A DNA stretch of 31,317 nucleotides from JAEUSF01 sp964484145 (GTDB lineage: Bacteria; Patescibacteriota; Doudnabacteria; UBA920): the NCBI GenBank assembly GCA_964484145.1, contig CAZAED010000014.1, positions 1-31,317 on the forward strand. Reading direction: 5' to 3'. This document shows, one piece after another, positions 1-7,004 of the stretch. The position numbers and the translations under genes were made by a program. Each line of letters opens with the position of its first letter. Position 1 is the first letter of the stretch. The notes under the pieces are model-generated. The model saw only the letters and a program-made list of their open reading frames with translations, was not told the DNA's origin and did not search any database.

Positions 1-100
1 GTTTGTTACCCAAGGAGGAACTGTCTAGAGCACGCGCGAGCTTGCTTACAAACCTGAGACTATTTGCAGCCTCTTGTTTTGACTTTTGTCCTCCTTGGCC
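1..100 (+). other. Folded RNA segment, unidentified
   Basis: Bases 10-19 (CCAAGGAGGA) are the perfect reverse complement of 89-98, closing a 69-nt interior, and a terminator hairpin follows at once. This looks like the 3' part of a structured transcript or the leader/trailer of a gene outside the window. I looked for RNase P, tmRNA, SRP and 6S signatures and found none. An open frame runs through it into the downstream gene, but its codons do not resemble a desulfurase N-terminus. Confidence 0.35.
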
Positions 101-127
101 GGGCCGGTGGTACAGCCGGTCTTTTTT
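101..127 (+). terminator. Rho-independent terminator
   Basis: A 7-bp GC-rich stem (101-107 with 116-122, two G-U pairs) with an 8-nt loop is followed by a run of T at 123-127. It ends the folded transcript above and separates it from the desulfurase promoter. Confidence 0.55.
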
Positions 128-129
128 AT

Positions 130-158
130 TTGTTTTAGTAGAATATTTTAGCTATAAT
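130..158 (+). promoter_or_regulatory. Promoter of the cysteine desulfurase gene
   Basis: TTGTTT at 130-135, a 17-bp spacer and a perfect TATAAT at 153-158. Transcription should start near 165, only about 3 nt before the ATG at 168, so the mRNA is nearly leaderless. No Shine-Dalgarno sequence is present. Confidence 0.65.
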
Positions 159-167
159 CCCTGTAAT

Positions 168-1373
168 ATGCAAAAAGAAATTTATTTAGATTTTGCGGCC
201 ACAACCCCTCTTGATGAAAAAGTTAAAGCCTCAATGCTGCCATATTTAGGCAGCGCTTTTGGCAATCCTTCCGCTTTGTATAAAAAGGGGAGAGAGGCCA
301 AACAAGCTGTTGAAAGTTCTAGGAAAAGCATAGCTAGTTTAATAGGCAGCAGGTCGGAGGAAATAATTTTTACCGCGGGCGGAACGGAAAGCAACAACCT
401 GGCTATTTTTGGTATTGCCAGAGCAGCGCGCGGACAGTTTAAGAAAAAGTTTCCACATATAATTACAACCAAAATTGAGCACGCTTCTGTTTTAGAGCCC
501 ATTGAGGCTTTGCAGGAAGAAGGCTTTGGCGCAAGTTTTGTAAATGTAAATTCTGAGGGTATTGTAGACTTAGAAAATTTAAAAAAACAAATTAGGCCGG
601 AAACTATTTTAATTTCTGTAATGTATGCCAATAACGAAATTGGAACCATAGAGTCTATAGCCGAAATAGGGAAGTTTATAAAGCTCGAGAACCAAAAGCG
701 AGTGGCTAAAAATTTACCAGTAATTTATTTTCATACCGATGCTTGCCAAGCAGCCGGTCTTTTGGATATTAACGTACAACAACTGGGGGTAGACTTAATG
801 ACGGTAAATGGTAGTAAAATATATGGCCCAAAACAGTCAGGCTTTTTATTTATAAGGAACGGCTTGAATATAAAGCCTTTAATATATGGTGGGGGGCAGG
901 AAAAATCTTTGCGCAGCGGTACTGAAAACGTAGCTAATATTGTAGGTTTTGCCACAGCTCTCAAATTGGCTCAAGAAAATAAATTAAAAGAAAGTAAAAG
1001 GCTTGTAGCCCTGCGCGATTATTTTTTTGAACAGCTAAATAAACATATTTCTAAAATTAGTTTAAATGGCCCGAGCCTTAAGTCAGCAAAACGTTTGGCC
1101 AACAACCTTAATATAAGTGTTTTGGGTGTTGAAGGCGAAGCCTTACTTCTATACTTAGACGTCCAAGGGGTATATGTTAGTACCGGCAGCTCGTGTGATT
1201 CGAGTTCAGGACAAGAATCTCATGTCCTTAGGGCAATAGGCCTAAATACCAAGTTGTCAGAATCTGCCATTAGAATCACTTTAGGCAAAACTACAAATAA
1301 AAAAGATTTAGATTACACAGTAAAAGTTATAACTAGGGCAGTAAGTATTTTAAGAAAAGCTAAAACTATATAA
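168..1373 (+). CDS. Cysteine desulfurase (NifS/IscS family)
   Basis: A PLP-dependent class V aminotransferase-fold enzyme that takes sulfur from cysteine as an enzyme persulfide for Fe-S clusters or tRNA thiolation. The protein is 401 aa, typical for the family. It begins QKEIYLDFAATTPLD, has the NNEIGTI and HTDACQA motifs, the PLP lysine in SKIYGPK (about K217) and the active cysteine in STGSSCDSSSG (about C343). The frame is open upstream to base 3, but those 55 codons cover a terminator and the promoter, so the ATG at 168 is chosen. No scaffold gene (iscU, sufU) or thiolase lies next to it, so NifS, IscS or a tRNA-thiolation role cannot be separated. Confidence 0.93.
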   Translation: MQKEIYLDFAATTPLDEKVKASMLPYLGSAFGNPSALYKKGREAKQAVESSRKSIASLIGSRSEEIIFTAGGTESNNLAIFGIARAARGQFKKKFPHIITTKIEHASVLEPIEALQEEGFGASFVNVNSEGIVDLENLKKQIRPETILISVMYANNEIGTIESIAEIGKFIKLENQKRVAKNLPVIYFHTDACQAAGLLDINVQQLGVDLMTVNGSKIYGPKQSGFLFIRNGLNIKPLIYGGGQEKSLRSGTENVANIVGFATALKLAQENKLKESKRLVALRDYFFEQLNKHISKISLNGPSLKSAKRLANNLNISVLGVEGEALLLYLDVQGVYVSTGSSCDSSSGQESHVLRAIGLNTKLSESAIRITLGKTTNKKDLDYTVKVITRAVSILRKAKTI

Positions 1374-1380
1374 GTATACA

Positions 1381-1406
1381 AAAACCACTGGGGAGCAGTG
1401 GTTTTT
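1381..1406. terminator. Bidirectional terminator
   Basis: Perfect 10-bp stem AAAACCACTG / CAGTGGTTTT with a 5-nt loop. A-rich and T-rich ends make it usable from both sides. It lies between the converging desulfurase gene and the minus-strand gene ending at 1463. Confidence 0.85.
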
Positions 1407-1418
1407 GAAATATCTACT

Positions 1419-1446
1419 ATGTCGCACAATGTGTCTTATGCGACAT
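1419..1446. other. Perfect 8-bp inverted repeat
   Basis: ATGTCGCA and TGCGACAT enclose a 12-nt loop. It sits between the bidirectional terminator and the stop codon at 1463. It has no T-run, so it may be a 3'-end stabilising hairpin or a protein site; nothing decides between them. Confidence 0.4.
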
Positions 1447-1462
1447 TGATTATATCTAAATC

Positions 1463-1903
1463 TTAGTTCGGTGGCGTTTTACTGCAAATAAAGCTTATGC
1501 TGTTTTGTTGTCCTTTATTTAGATTCATGCTGGCACTTGTGTCGCCGATTTCAATTGCAACATTATTATTAGTTGGACTAACCGCGTTTTTAATATACCG
1601 TTCATTCGGACAAATTACACCTAGTCGTTCGTTGGTATTTGTAAATCCGACTATAACATACTGATTTATATTACCTTGATCTAAATCTATGGTTTTATCC
1701 CCTACCATTGCCTTTGAATAAATATTTCCGCTTAGTTCGGTTAAGGATATAAAATAAAAATCCGAGGCTTCAACTTCAGCGGGCGTAAGGGTTGTGGCGG
1801 GAGCAGTATTTTTTGGCGCAGATGTTAAAAAGTAAAATATCCAGCCAAGCCCCATGACTATTAAACCAACCAGCGAGTATATAATTATTTTATTTTGGTT
1901 CAT
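1463..1903 (-). CDS. Membrane-anchored small protein, unknown function
   Basis: 146 aa. One N-terminal membrane segment (about residues 7-27, IIIYSLVGLIVMGLGWIFYF) is followed by a Pro/Thr/Ala linker and an extracytoplasmic part with two cysteines (ICPNE and FICSK) that could form a disulfide. I do not recognise the family. It starts 6 nt after the stop of the lysozyme-like gene and has no Shine-Dalgarno, so it is probably the last gene of the cell-wall cluster transcribed from 5332. The ATG is at the start of the hydrophobic segment, as expected. Confidence 0.75.
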   Translation of the reverse strand: MNQNKIIIYSLVGLIVMGLGWIFYFLTSAPKNTAPATTLTPAEVEASDFYFISLTELSGNIYSKAMVGDKTIDLDQGNINQYVIVGFTNTNERLGVICPNERYIKNAVSPTNNNVAIEIGDTSASMNLNKGQQNSISFICSKTPPN

Positions 1904-1909
1904 ATATTT

Positions 1910-2869
1910 TTAGGCTCTATTATTACTTAGCCAATTAGCCACAGCTTCAACGCCGGCAGCCCAGTTCGGACAAAAGCTGCGAGTTTGTGTACCAGTATTC
2001 CCGTAATTTCCGGGATTACATGTTGCAACAGCAACTCCATCGACTCCGTAGTGGCTGTCAACTTCCAGAATCGCCATAAGGATTTTTATATCTATGTTAG
2101 AACCTCTAGCCGCATTAACAACCATTTCACCAGTCAGCGGGCTTCTAATGCTACCACCTTTTAGAATTTGGGCAGATCTGTCCATATAATTTTTTACTTT
2201 TTCTGCCGTGCTTAAATCTTGTCTTAATAAGTTATTATATCTATCTTTAACCAGATTTTCATGGTTAGCATCCGAAGCATAACGACGAATATTGTAGCCA
2301 GCTATAATAAATGGAGTACCATTGTTTCCGTTTGCTCCAGGCAAGTTTGAAATTGGTATAAACCCAGGAGTATAACTTGGCTGAAGTGTTACACTCGGCG
2401 GCTGAATAGGTCTAAACACGACAAGATCTGGGTTTAGAGTTTTAAGCAGTATATATCCTGCAAATAAAATAACTAAAGAAGTCACAGTGCTGGCAAGTAT
2501 GCTTTTAGCTTTGTCTATAGACTCCTGGTTACCTCCGGCTCCAATATATAAGTATCCTGCAATAACTATAAAGAAAACACCAACTACAGCTGCTGTTACA
2601 ATAGCAAACCGGTATAGTCTGTTTATGCAGTTGTAGAGGTCACCACTGGCTTTGTTGTTATTGGCTGAATACTCAACTTGGCTACCAAAATAATTTGTCT
2701 GTTTTGGATCCGGGTCAGAAGGAGCACATAAATATTTTTTAATTTCAGTTCCAACTCCGGCTGTTGTGTAGTCGTAACTACCAGAGGTGGTATTTTGAGC
2801 AAAGGCAAGATTTAAAAAGCCCGTAGTCAAATAAATAAAGATTGAGATAATGAAAAGTTTTTTTGGCAT
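1910..2869 (-). CDS. TrbC/VirB2-like anchor fused to a lysozyme-like domain
   Basis: 319 aa. Residues 1-24 look like a signal peptide (cut after AFA), C48 and C81 lie between it and the first helix, and two hydrophobic helices follow at about 88-110 and 123-143, arranged as in TrbC/VirB2 pilin-like proteins. After a Pro-rich linker, the C-terminal 70 residues (ILMAILEVDSHYG, NPGNYGNT, WAAGVEAVANWL) resemble a glucosaminidase/lytic transglycosylase fold, with E in AILEVDS as candidate catalytic acid. Inferred role: peptidoglycan cleavage while held in the membrane. Residues 1-160 are identical to the next protein upstream, down to the DNA. It is probably co-transcribed with the M15 and M23 genes. 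Confidence 0.75.
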   Translation of the reverse strand: MPKKLFIISIFIYLTTGFLNLAFAQNTTSGSYDYTTAGVGTEIKKYLCAPSDPDPKQTNYFGSQVEYSANNNKASGDLYNCINRLYRFAIVTAAVVGVFFIVIAGYLYIGAGGNQESIDKAKSILASTVTSLVILFAGYILLKTLNPDLVVFRPIQPPSVTLQPSYTPGFIPISNLPGANGNNGTPFIIAGYNIRRYASDANHENLVKDRYNNLLRQDLSTAEKVKNYMDRSAQILKGGSIRSPLTGEMVVNAARGSNIDIKILMAILEVDSHYGVDGVAVATCNPGNYGNTGTQTRSFCPNWAAGVEAVANWLSNNRA

Positions 2870-2875
2870 TTAAAT
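2391..2875 (-). repeat. Copy A of a perfect 485-bp direct repeat
   Basis: Identical base for base to 3493-3977 (offset 1102). It covers the first 160 codons of the lysozyme-like gene plus 6 nt upstream of its ATG. Identity breaks sharply on both sides. Confidence 0.95.
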
Positions 2876-2880
2876 AATCA

Positions 2881-2960
2881 AATATTGGATATTAAGATAC
2901 TGGATATTTTTATTTTTCGAATTTCGATATTCGTATTCGAATTTTTGATTTAGTAACTGG
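2881..2960. repeat. Low-complexity word repeat between cell-wall genes
   Basis: The 127-bp gap between the two paralogous genes holds repeats of GGATATT / GATACTGGATATT and then a self-complementary TTCGAATTTCG / CGTATTCGAATTT stretch. The first word recurs at 13932-13961 and inside queA (15963-16003). No promoter is clear. Confidence 0.6.
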
Positions 2961-2996
2961 CTCGTATTTGTGTGATATCTGATACCCCAAAATCAA

Positions 2997-3971
2997 TTAT
3001 GGGCATTTACCCCTTAAGTCAATATGTAAATGAAAGCTTTGATCTCTGTCTGTACCAGGGTTTATACGATCCTCGGTAATACCTGCTTGTTTTGCAGCGT
3101 TATAAATAGCAACGCCAACAGCGCGTCCTGTGTGTGTTTTAATATCATAAAACCCATTCCCCAATTTGTCACTAAAATCAACAGCGCAGCCTATTTTATG
3201 TTGTGAACCCGTAGATTCTCTTCGTACAGTAGAACTAACTTGGGGTTTGTTTCCGCTTTGTGAGGCAATAGAACAAATTTGTAAAAGTTTTTGCCACATT
3301 GGAGCGGCTAAATTAGGGAGCTCATTTCTTGGTCTTGCTTCGTTGGTTATAGTACAGCCCGCGGCTTCAAGCTGGCTAATACTTCCGCCACTTGAGCCGG
3401 TTATAGGTGTTGTAATTAAAGCCGAAGGAGGAATTTCGGATGCCGGGGGTTCACCGCTTTGTGCTTCCGGTGGCTCTGCAGCTTCTAAAACCACACTCGG
3501 CGGCTGAATAGGTCTAAACACGACAAGATCTGGGTTTAGAGTTTTAAGCAGTATATATCCTGCAAATAAAATAACTAAAGAAGTCACAGTGCTGGCAAGT
3601 ATGCTTTTAGCTTTGTCTATAGACTCCTGGTTACCTCCGGCTCCAATATATAAGTATCCTGCAATAACTATAAAGAAAACACCAACTACAGCTGCTGTTA
3701 CAATAGCAAACCGGTATAGTCTGTTTATGCAGTTGTAGAGGTCACCACTGGCTTTGTTGTTATTGGCTGAATACTCAACTTGGCTACCAAAATAATTTGT
3801 CTGTTTTGGATCCGGGTCAGAAGGAGCACATAAATATTTTTTAATTTCAGTTCCAACTCCGGCTGTTGTGTAGTCGTAACTACCAGAGGTGGTATTTTGA
3901 GCAAAGGCAAGATTTAAAAAGCCCGTAGTCAAATAAATAAAGATTGAGATAATGAAAAGTTTTTTTGGCAT
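2997..3971 (-). CDS. TrbC/VirB2-like anchor fused to an M15 D,D-carboxypeptidase-like domain
   Basis: 324 aa. Residues 1-160 (signal peptide, two TM helices) are identical to the protein at 1910-2869. A Pro/Glu/Ser linker then leads to an M15B/VanY-type peptidase. Visible zinc motifs are SQHKIGCAVDF (SxHxxGxAxD) and HLHID (HxH) near the C-terminus. The family cuts D-Ala-D-Ala or related stem-peptide bonds. It starts 12 nt after the M23 peptidase stop. The GNKPQVSSTVRR segment matches the usual region before the first zinc motif. Function is supported by motifs; the exact bond cut is unknown. Confidence 0.85.
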   Translation of the reverse strand: MPKKLFIISIFIYLTTGFLNLAFAQNTTSGSYDYTTAGVGTEIKKYLCAPSDPDPKQTNYFGSQVEYSANNNKASGDLYNCINRLYRFAIVTAAVVGVFFIVIAGYLYIGAGGNQESIDKAKSILASTVTSLVILFAGYILLKTLNPDLVVFRPIQPPSVVLEAAEPPEAQSGEPPASEIPPSALITTPITGSSGGSISQLEAAGCTITNEARPRNELPNLAAPMWQKLLQICSIASQSGNKPQVSSTVRRESTGSQHKIGCAVDFSDKLGNGFYDIKTHTGRAVGVAIYNAAKQAGITEDRINPGTDRDQSFHLHIDLRGKCP

Positions 3972-3977
3972 TTAAAT
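3493..3977 (-). repeat. Copy B of a perfect 485-bp direct repeat
   Basis: Partner of 2391-2875. It encodes the same signal peptide and two-helix anchor in the M15 gene and extends 6 nt upstream of the ATG. Confidence 0.95.
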
Positions 3978-3983
3978 TTTAAT

Positions 3984-5324
3984 TTACTCCAAAAAATTTC
4001 TTGGATCATAAGTGTAACCAAAAGGAAGTCTGTAAGGCCCATAAATATTTTGGTAGGCACCGTCTTTAACACCAAAACCTTCTTGGTCGTAAACGCCAAA
4101 ATGCAAGTGGTATCCCCTTTCAGGACCGTAAAGTTTTTTTGTGGTGTTGCCGGTGTTGCCTTCATAGCCAACTAGGTCCCCTTGGCTTAACTTTTGACCC
4201 GGGCTAACTTTTATAGTTCTCAAATGACAATATAAAGTAATAATTCCCGCCGAACCGGTTTTAGTTGTTATGCTGTGTTTTACTGCTACCCAGTTGCCAT
4301 AGGAGGAGTCGGAGCGGTCTGTATATAGGACTTCGCCGTCAGCCGCCGCATAAATTGGGGATCCGGCCGGAGCGGCTATGTCTATGCCGTTATGGAAGTT
4401 ATAGCCCAAAGCCCTAAAACCTGTATTGCCATAGCCTTGTGTTAATATACCGTCCAGTGGCCAGGCAAGTACGCCTTTCTTCGCGGCAATAGTTTTATTG
4501 CCAATTTTGGCCCTTATTTGCGAATCTAAATCCTCAATTTCTTTTTGAAGCTTGTCTTCCTCATTTTTACTTGCTGATAAAAGTTTTTGATAGTTGCTTT
4601 CAATACCTCTGGTTTGGTTTAAAAGTTTTTGTTTGTCGTTTTTTTGTTGGTTTAGGGATTCTTGTGTTTGCTGTAATTCGGCTTTTAGTTCATTTAAACT
4701 TGTTAATTGAGCTTGCAAGTCTTTTTGCTGCGACTCCAGTCTTGCCCGTAGTTGTTTTATTTTTTGAACTATTTGATACACTTTGTCGTTGTAACTTTGT
4801 GTATACTGAACTTGGTCTAAAAAGTTTGAAAAGCTGTCGGCTCCCACAGTTGTTTTTAAGAAATATTCATTATCAAATTCGTTTAACTGCCTAATTAGCT
4901 CAGACAGAATTTTTTTATTGTCCGCAATTTCTTTAATTTTTTGTTCAATTAATTTTTGTAAAATATCAATTTGAGTTTGAGTATCTTCTATTTGTGTTTG
5001 CTTCGCCTCTATTTGGAGTTCGGTTTGGGCAATTTCTTTTTCAAAAATAGCAATTTCACTTTTGAGCGTATTAGACTTGCTTCGAGCATCGGCAATTTGC
5101 GAGGTAAAACTTTTTATTTGCGAGTTAATAAGCTCTAATTTTTTTTGTGTTTCTGTTTTTTTTGTGTTTAACTGATCCACTTCGGCTTTGCCTTGTAGAG
5201 CTGGGGTTTTAGTTGTTTCGTTGGTACTGGAAGGAGTTTGGGCAAATACAAAGTTTGCGGACAGCAAAAAAACAATTGCCAAAACCGCTGACTTTGTATT
5301 TTTGTTTCTTTGGGTAAAAATCAT
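3984..5324 (-). CDS. M23 peptidase with long coiled coil (EnvC/NlpD-like)
   Basis: 446 aa from the ATG at 5324. A signal peptide (about 1-29, ending FVFAQ) is followed by roughly 250 residues of Gln/Lys/Glu-rich coiled coil, then a C-terminal LytM/M23 domain with HNGIDIAAPAGSP (HxxxD) and HLHFG (HxH) zinc motifs. M23 enzymes cut cross-links in peptidoglycan; the EnvC type can instead act as an amidase activator, but intact zinc ligands favour an active enzyme. The frame is open to 5390, but that part overlaps the gltX terminator, and a TATAAT lies 7 nt before the ATG at 5324. It heads the cell-wall cluster running down to 1463. Confidence 0.9.
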   Translation of the reverse strand: MIFTQRNKNTKSAVLAIVFLLSANFVFAQTPSSTNETTKTPALQGKAEVDQLNTKKTETQKKLELINSQIKSFTSQIADARSKSNTLKSEIAIFEKEIAQTELQIEAKQTQIEDTQTQIDILQKLIEQKIKEIADNKKILSELIRQLNEFDNEYFLKTTVGADSFSNFLDQVQYTQSYNDKVYQIVQKIKQLRARLESQQKDLQAQLTSLNELKAELQQTQESLNQQKNDKQKLLNQTRGIESNYQKLLSASKNEEDKLQKEIEDLDSQIRAKIGNKTIAAKKGVLAWPLDGILTQGYGNTGFRALGYNFHNGIDIAAPAGSPIYAAADGEVLYTDRSDSSYGNWVAVKHSITTKTGSAGIITLYCHLRTIKVSPGQKLSQGDLVGYEGNTGNTTKKLYGPERGYHLHFGVYDQEGFGVKDGAYQNIYGPYRLPFGYTYDPRNFLE

Positions 5325-5331
5325 TAATTTT

Positions 5332-5337
5332 ATTATA
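5332..5337 (-). promoter_or_regulatory. -10 box of a leaderless promoter (M23 gene)
   Basis: Minus-strand TATAAT, 7 nt before the ATG at 5324. Transcription would start at or next to the A of the ATG. No good -35 box. Confidence 0.7.
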
Positions 5338-5352
5338 TCAGGTTTATTAACA

Positions 5353-5382
5353 AAAAGCACCCTTTTTAAGTTGGGTGCTTTT
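5353..5382 (-). terminator. Terminator of gltX
   Basis: AAAAGCACCC / GGGTGCTTTT stem (10 bp) with a 10-nt loop, ending in a T-run on the minus strand. It lies 19 bp after the gltX stop. Confidence 0.85.
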
Positions 5383-5400
5383 AAATTCAAAAATTATATT

Positions 5401-6897
5401 TTAAAGTTTCTCTGCTGCAATTTTAAGTCTTTTTATTATTTCTTCTTTGCCTAAGCCAATAAATATTGTGCTTAAAACCTCAAAAGGGCTAGGGCTTTTT
5501 TCCATTCCTGTTAAAGCAGTGCGAAGCGGCCATAAAACTGAGCCGTTGTCGTAATTTTTGTCTAAAATAAACTGCTTTATTTTTGCTTCTGCGTTTGCTA
5601 GGTTAAAATCTTCGTCTGAAAAAGAGCTTATTAGCTCGGCCAAGTCTAATAATATAGCTTTGGTTTTTTGTGCGTCTGACTTTTTCCAAATTAACAACTC
5701 TGGGGAATAATCAGGCTCTTTAAAAAAGTAAGCCGTCCTCTCCCCTATTTCTGAAAGCTTTTTTAAACGTTCTTTTTCTAAGTTTGCTATGGCTTCAAAA
5801 TATTTGTCGTTATATTTTTTTACTTCCACCTTTGCTTCTTGCCAGTAAGGCAACAAGTTTTTTGCTAGAACTTCACCGGTTAAGTTTTTTATGTACTGCC
5901 CATTAAGCCAGTCGAGTTTAGCTGTGTCAAAAACCGCACCCGATTTGTTTACGTGCTTTAAGTCAAATTGTTTAATTAAATCTTCCAAACTAAAAATTTC
6001 TTGTTCAGTTTTTGGGTTCCAGCCTAAGAAAGCAACAAAATTTAAAAGAGCTTCTTTTAAGTAGCCTTTTTTTAAAAAGTCTTCAACGCTAACGTCGCCT
6101 TGGCGCTTGGAAAGCTTAGATTTGTCGGGGTTTAAAATTAACGGTAAATGCGCAAAGGCGGTTGGTTCCCAGCCTAAGGCTTTGTAAATAAGTATATGTT
6201 TGGGTGTGGACGGCAGCCATTCCTCGCCACGTATAACATGACTTATTTCCATATTATGGTCGTCCACTACTACTGCTAAATGGTAAGTTGGAAAGCCGTC
6301 AGACTTTATAATAACCTGGTCGTCTAAAATTTTATGTTCGTATTTTACCTCGCCGTAAATTAAGTCATAAACTATAGTCTCGCCTTCAAGGGGTATGGCA
6401 AAACGTACAACTGGCTTTTTTCCTGCGGCGTTAAATTCGTCGGTTTGTTTTTTTATCTCTTCCTCGCTCAAATTTCTGCAGTGCCTGTCGTACATTGGCG
6501 GTTTTTTTAATGCGGTTTGTTCTTTGCGAAGTTCGTCTAAACGCTCTTGGGTGCAAAAACAGTAGTAGGCTTTTTTCTCGGAAATTAATTTTTGCGCGGC
6601 TTGATGATATTTTTCTAAGCGCTTAGATTGCAAGTAAGGTCCAAACTCTCCCCTTTCTTCAGTCGTACCATCAGGTTTTAAATAAAAACCTTCATCAAAC
6701 TCAATACTGACTTCCTTCATTACTTTAAGTAAATTTTCAACCGCGCCTTCTACTTGCCTGCTTTGGTCCGTATCTTCGATTCTAAGCACATGCACTCCCC
6801 CATTGTGCCTCGCGTACAGAAAACTAAAAAGCGCAGTTCTTAAAGAACCAATGTGCACAAAACCGGTTGGAGATGGAGCGAAGCGAGTACGAACCAT
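5401..6897 (-). CDS. gltX: Glutamyl-tRNA synthetase
   Basis: 498 aa, normal length for a class I GluRS. It charges tRNA with glutamate. The HIGH-type motif is in FAPSPTGFVHIGSLRTALF near the N-terminus, and the KMSKS-type motif is KLSKRQGD near residue 260. The RIEDTDQSR segment is also typical. A CxC pair and further Cys/His (YYCFCTQERL, DRHCRN) fit the zinc-binding insertion. Whether it is discriminating or also charges tRNA-Gln cannot be told; no gatCAB is in the window. There is no Shine-Dalgarno sequence, and a low-complexity repeat directly precedes the ATG. Confidence 0.96.
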   Translation of the reverse strand: MVRTRFAPSPTGFVHIGSLRTALFSFLYARHNGGVHVLRIEDTDQSRQVEGAVENLLKVMKEVSIEFDEGFYLKPDGTTEERGEFGPYLQSKRLEKYHQAAQKLISEKKAYYCFCTQERLDELRKEQTALKKPPMYDRHCRNLSEEEIKKQTDEFNAAGKKPVVRFAIPLEGETIVYDLIYGEVKYEHKILDDQVIIKSDGFPTYHLAVVVDDHNMEISHVIRGEEWLPSTPKHILIYKALGWEPTAFAHLPLILNPDKSKLSKRQGDVSVEDFLKKGYLKEALLNFVAFLGWNPKTEQEIFSLEDLIKQFDLKHVNKSGAVFDTAKLDWLNGQYIKNLTGEVLAKNLLPYWQEAKVEVKKYNDKYFEAIANLEKERLKKLSEIGERTAYFFKEPDYSPELLIWKKSDAQKTKAILLDLAELISSFSDEDFNLANAEAKIKQFILDKNYDNGSVLWPLRTALTGMEKSPSPFEVLSTIFIGLGKEEIIKRLKIAAEKL

Positions 6898-6900
6898 AGA

Positions 6901-6936
6901 AATTTAGGATTTAGGATATAAGATGTAAGATTTATT
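6901..6936. repeat. Word repeat upstream of gltX
   Basis: Repeats of TTTAGGAT with variants (TTTAGGATTTAGGATATAAG), lying directly before the gltX start. The rest of the gap to 7004 is AT-rich with no clear promoter. Confidence 0.5.
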
Positions 6937-7004
6937 GCCGGGGCAAAATCTATATAAAGCCAATAAAAAGTCTTAGCTGGAAATGATTTTTACTTATTTA
7001 GCCT

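Noticed and set aside
3..167. 55 extra codons in frame before the desulfurase start
   Set aside because: They cross a terminator hairpin and the -35/-10 promoter boxes, and the family N-terminus begins at the ATG at 168.
3166..3507. Plus-strand frame opposite the M15 domain
   Set aside because: The minus-strand gene has clear zinc motifs; the plus frame has no recognisable features.
5325..5390. Longer N-terminus for the M23 peptidase
   Set aside because: It would overlap the gltX terminator and the gene's own -10 box, and it would bury the signal peptide.
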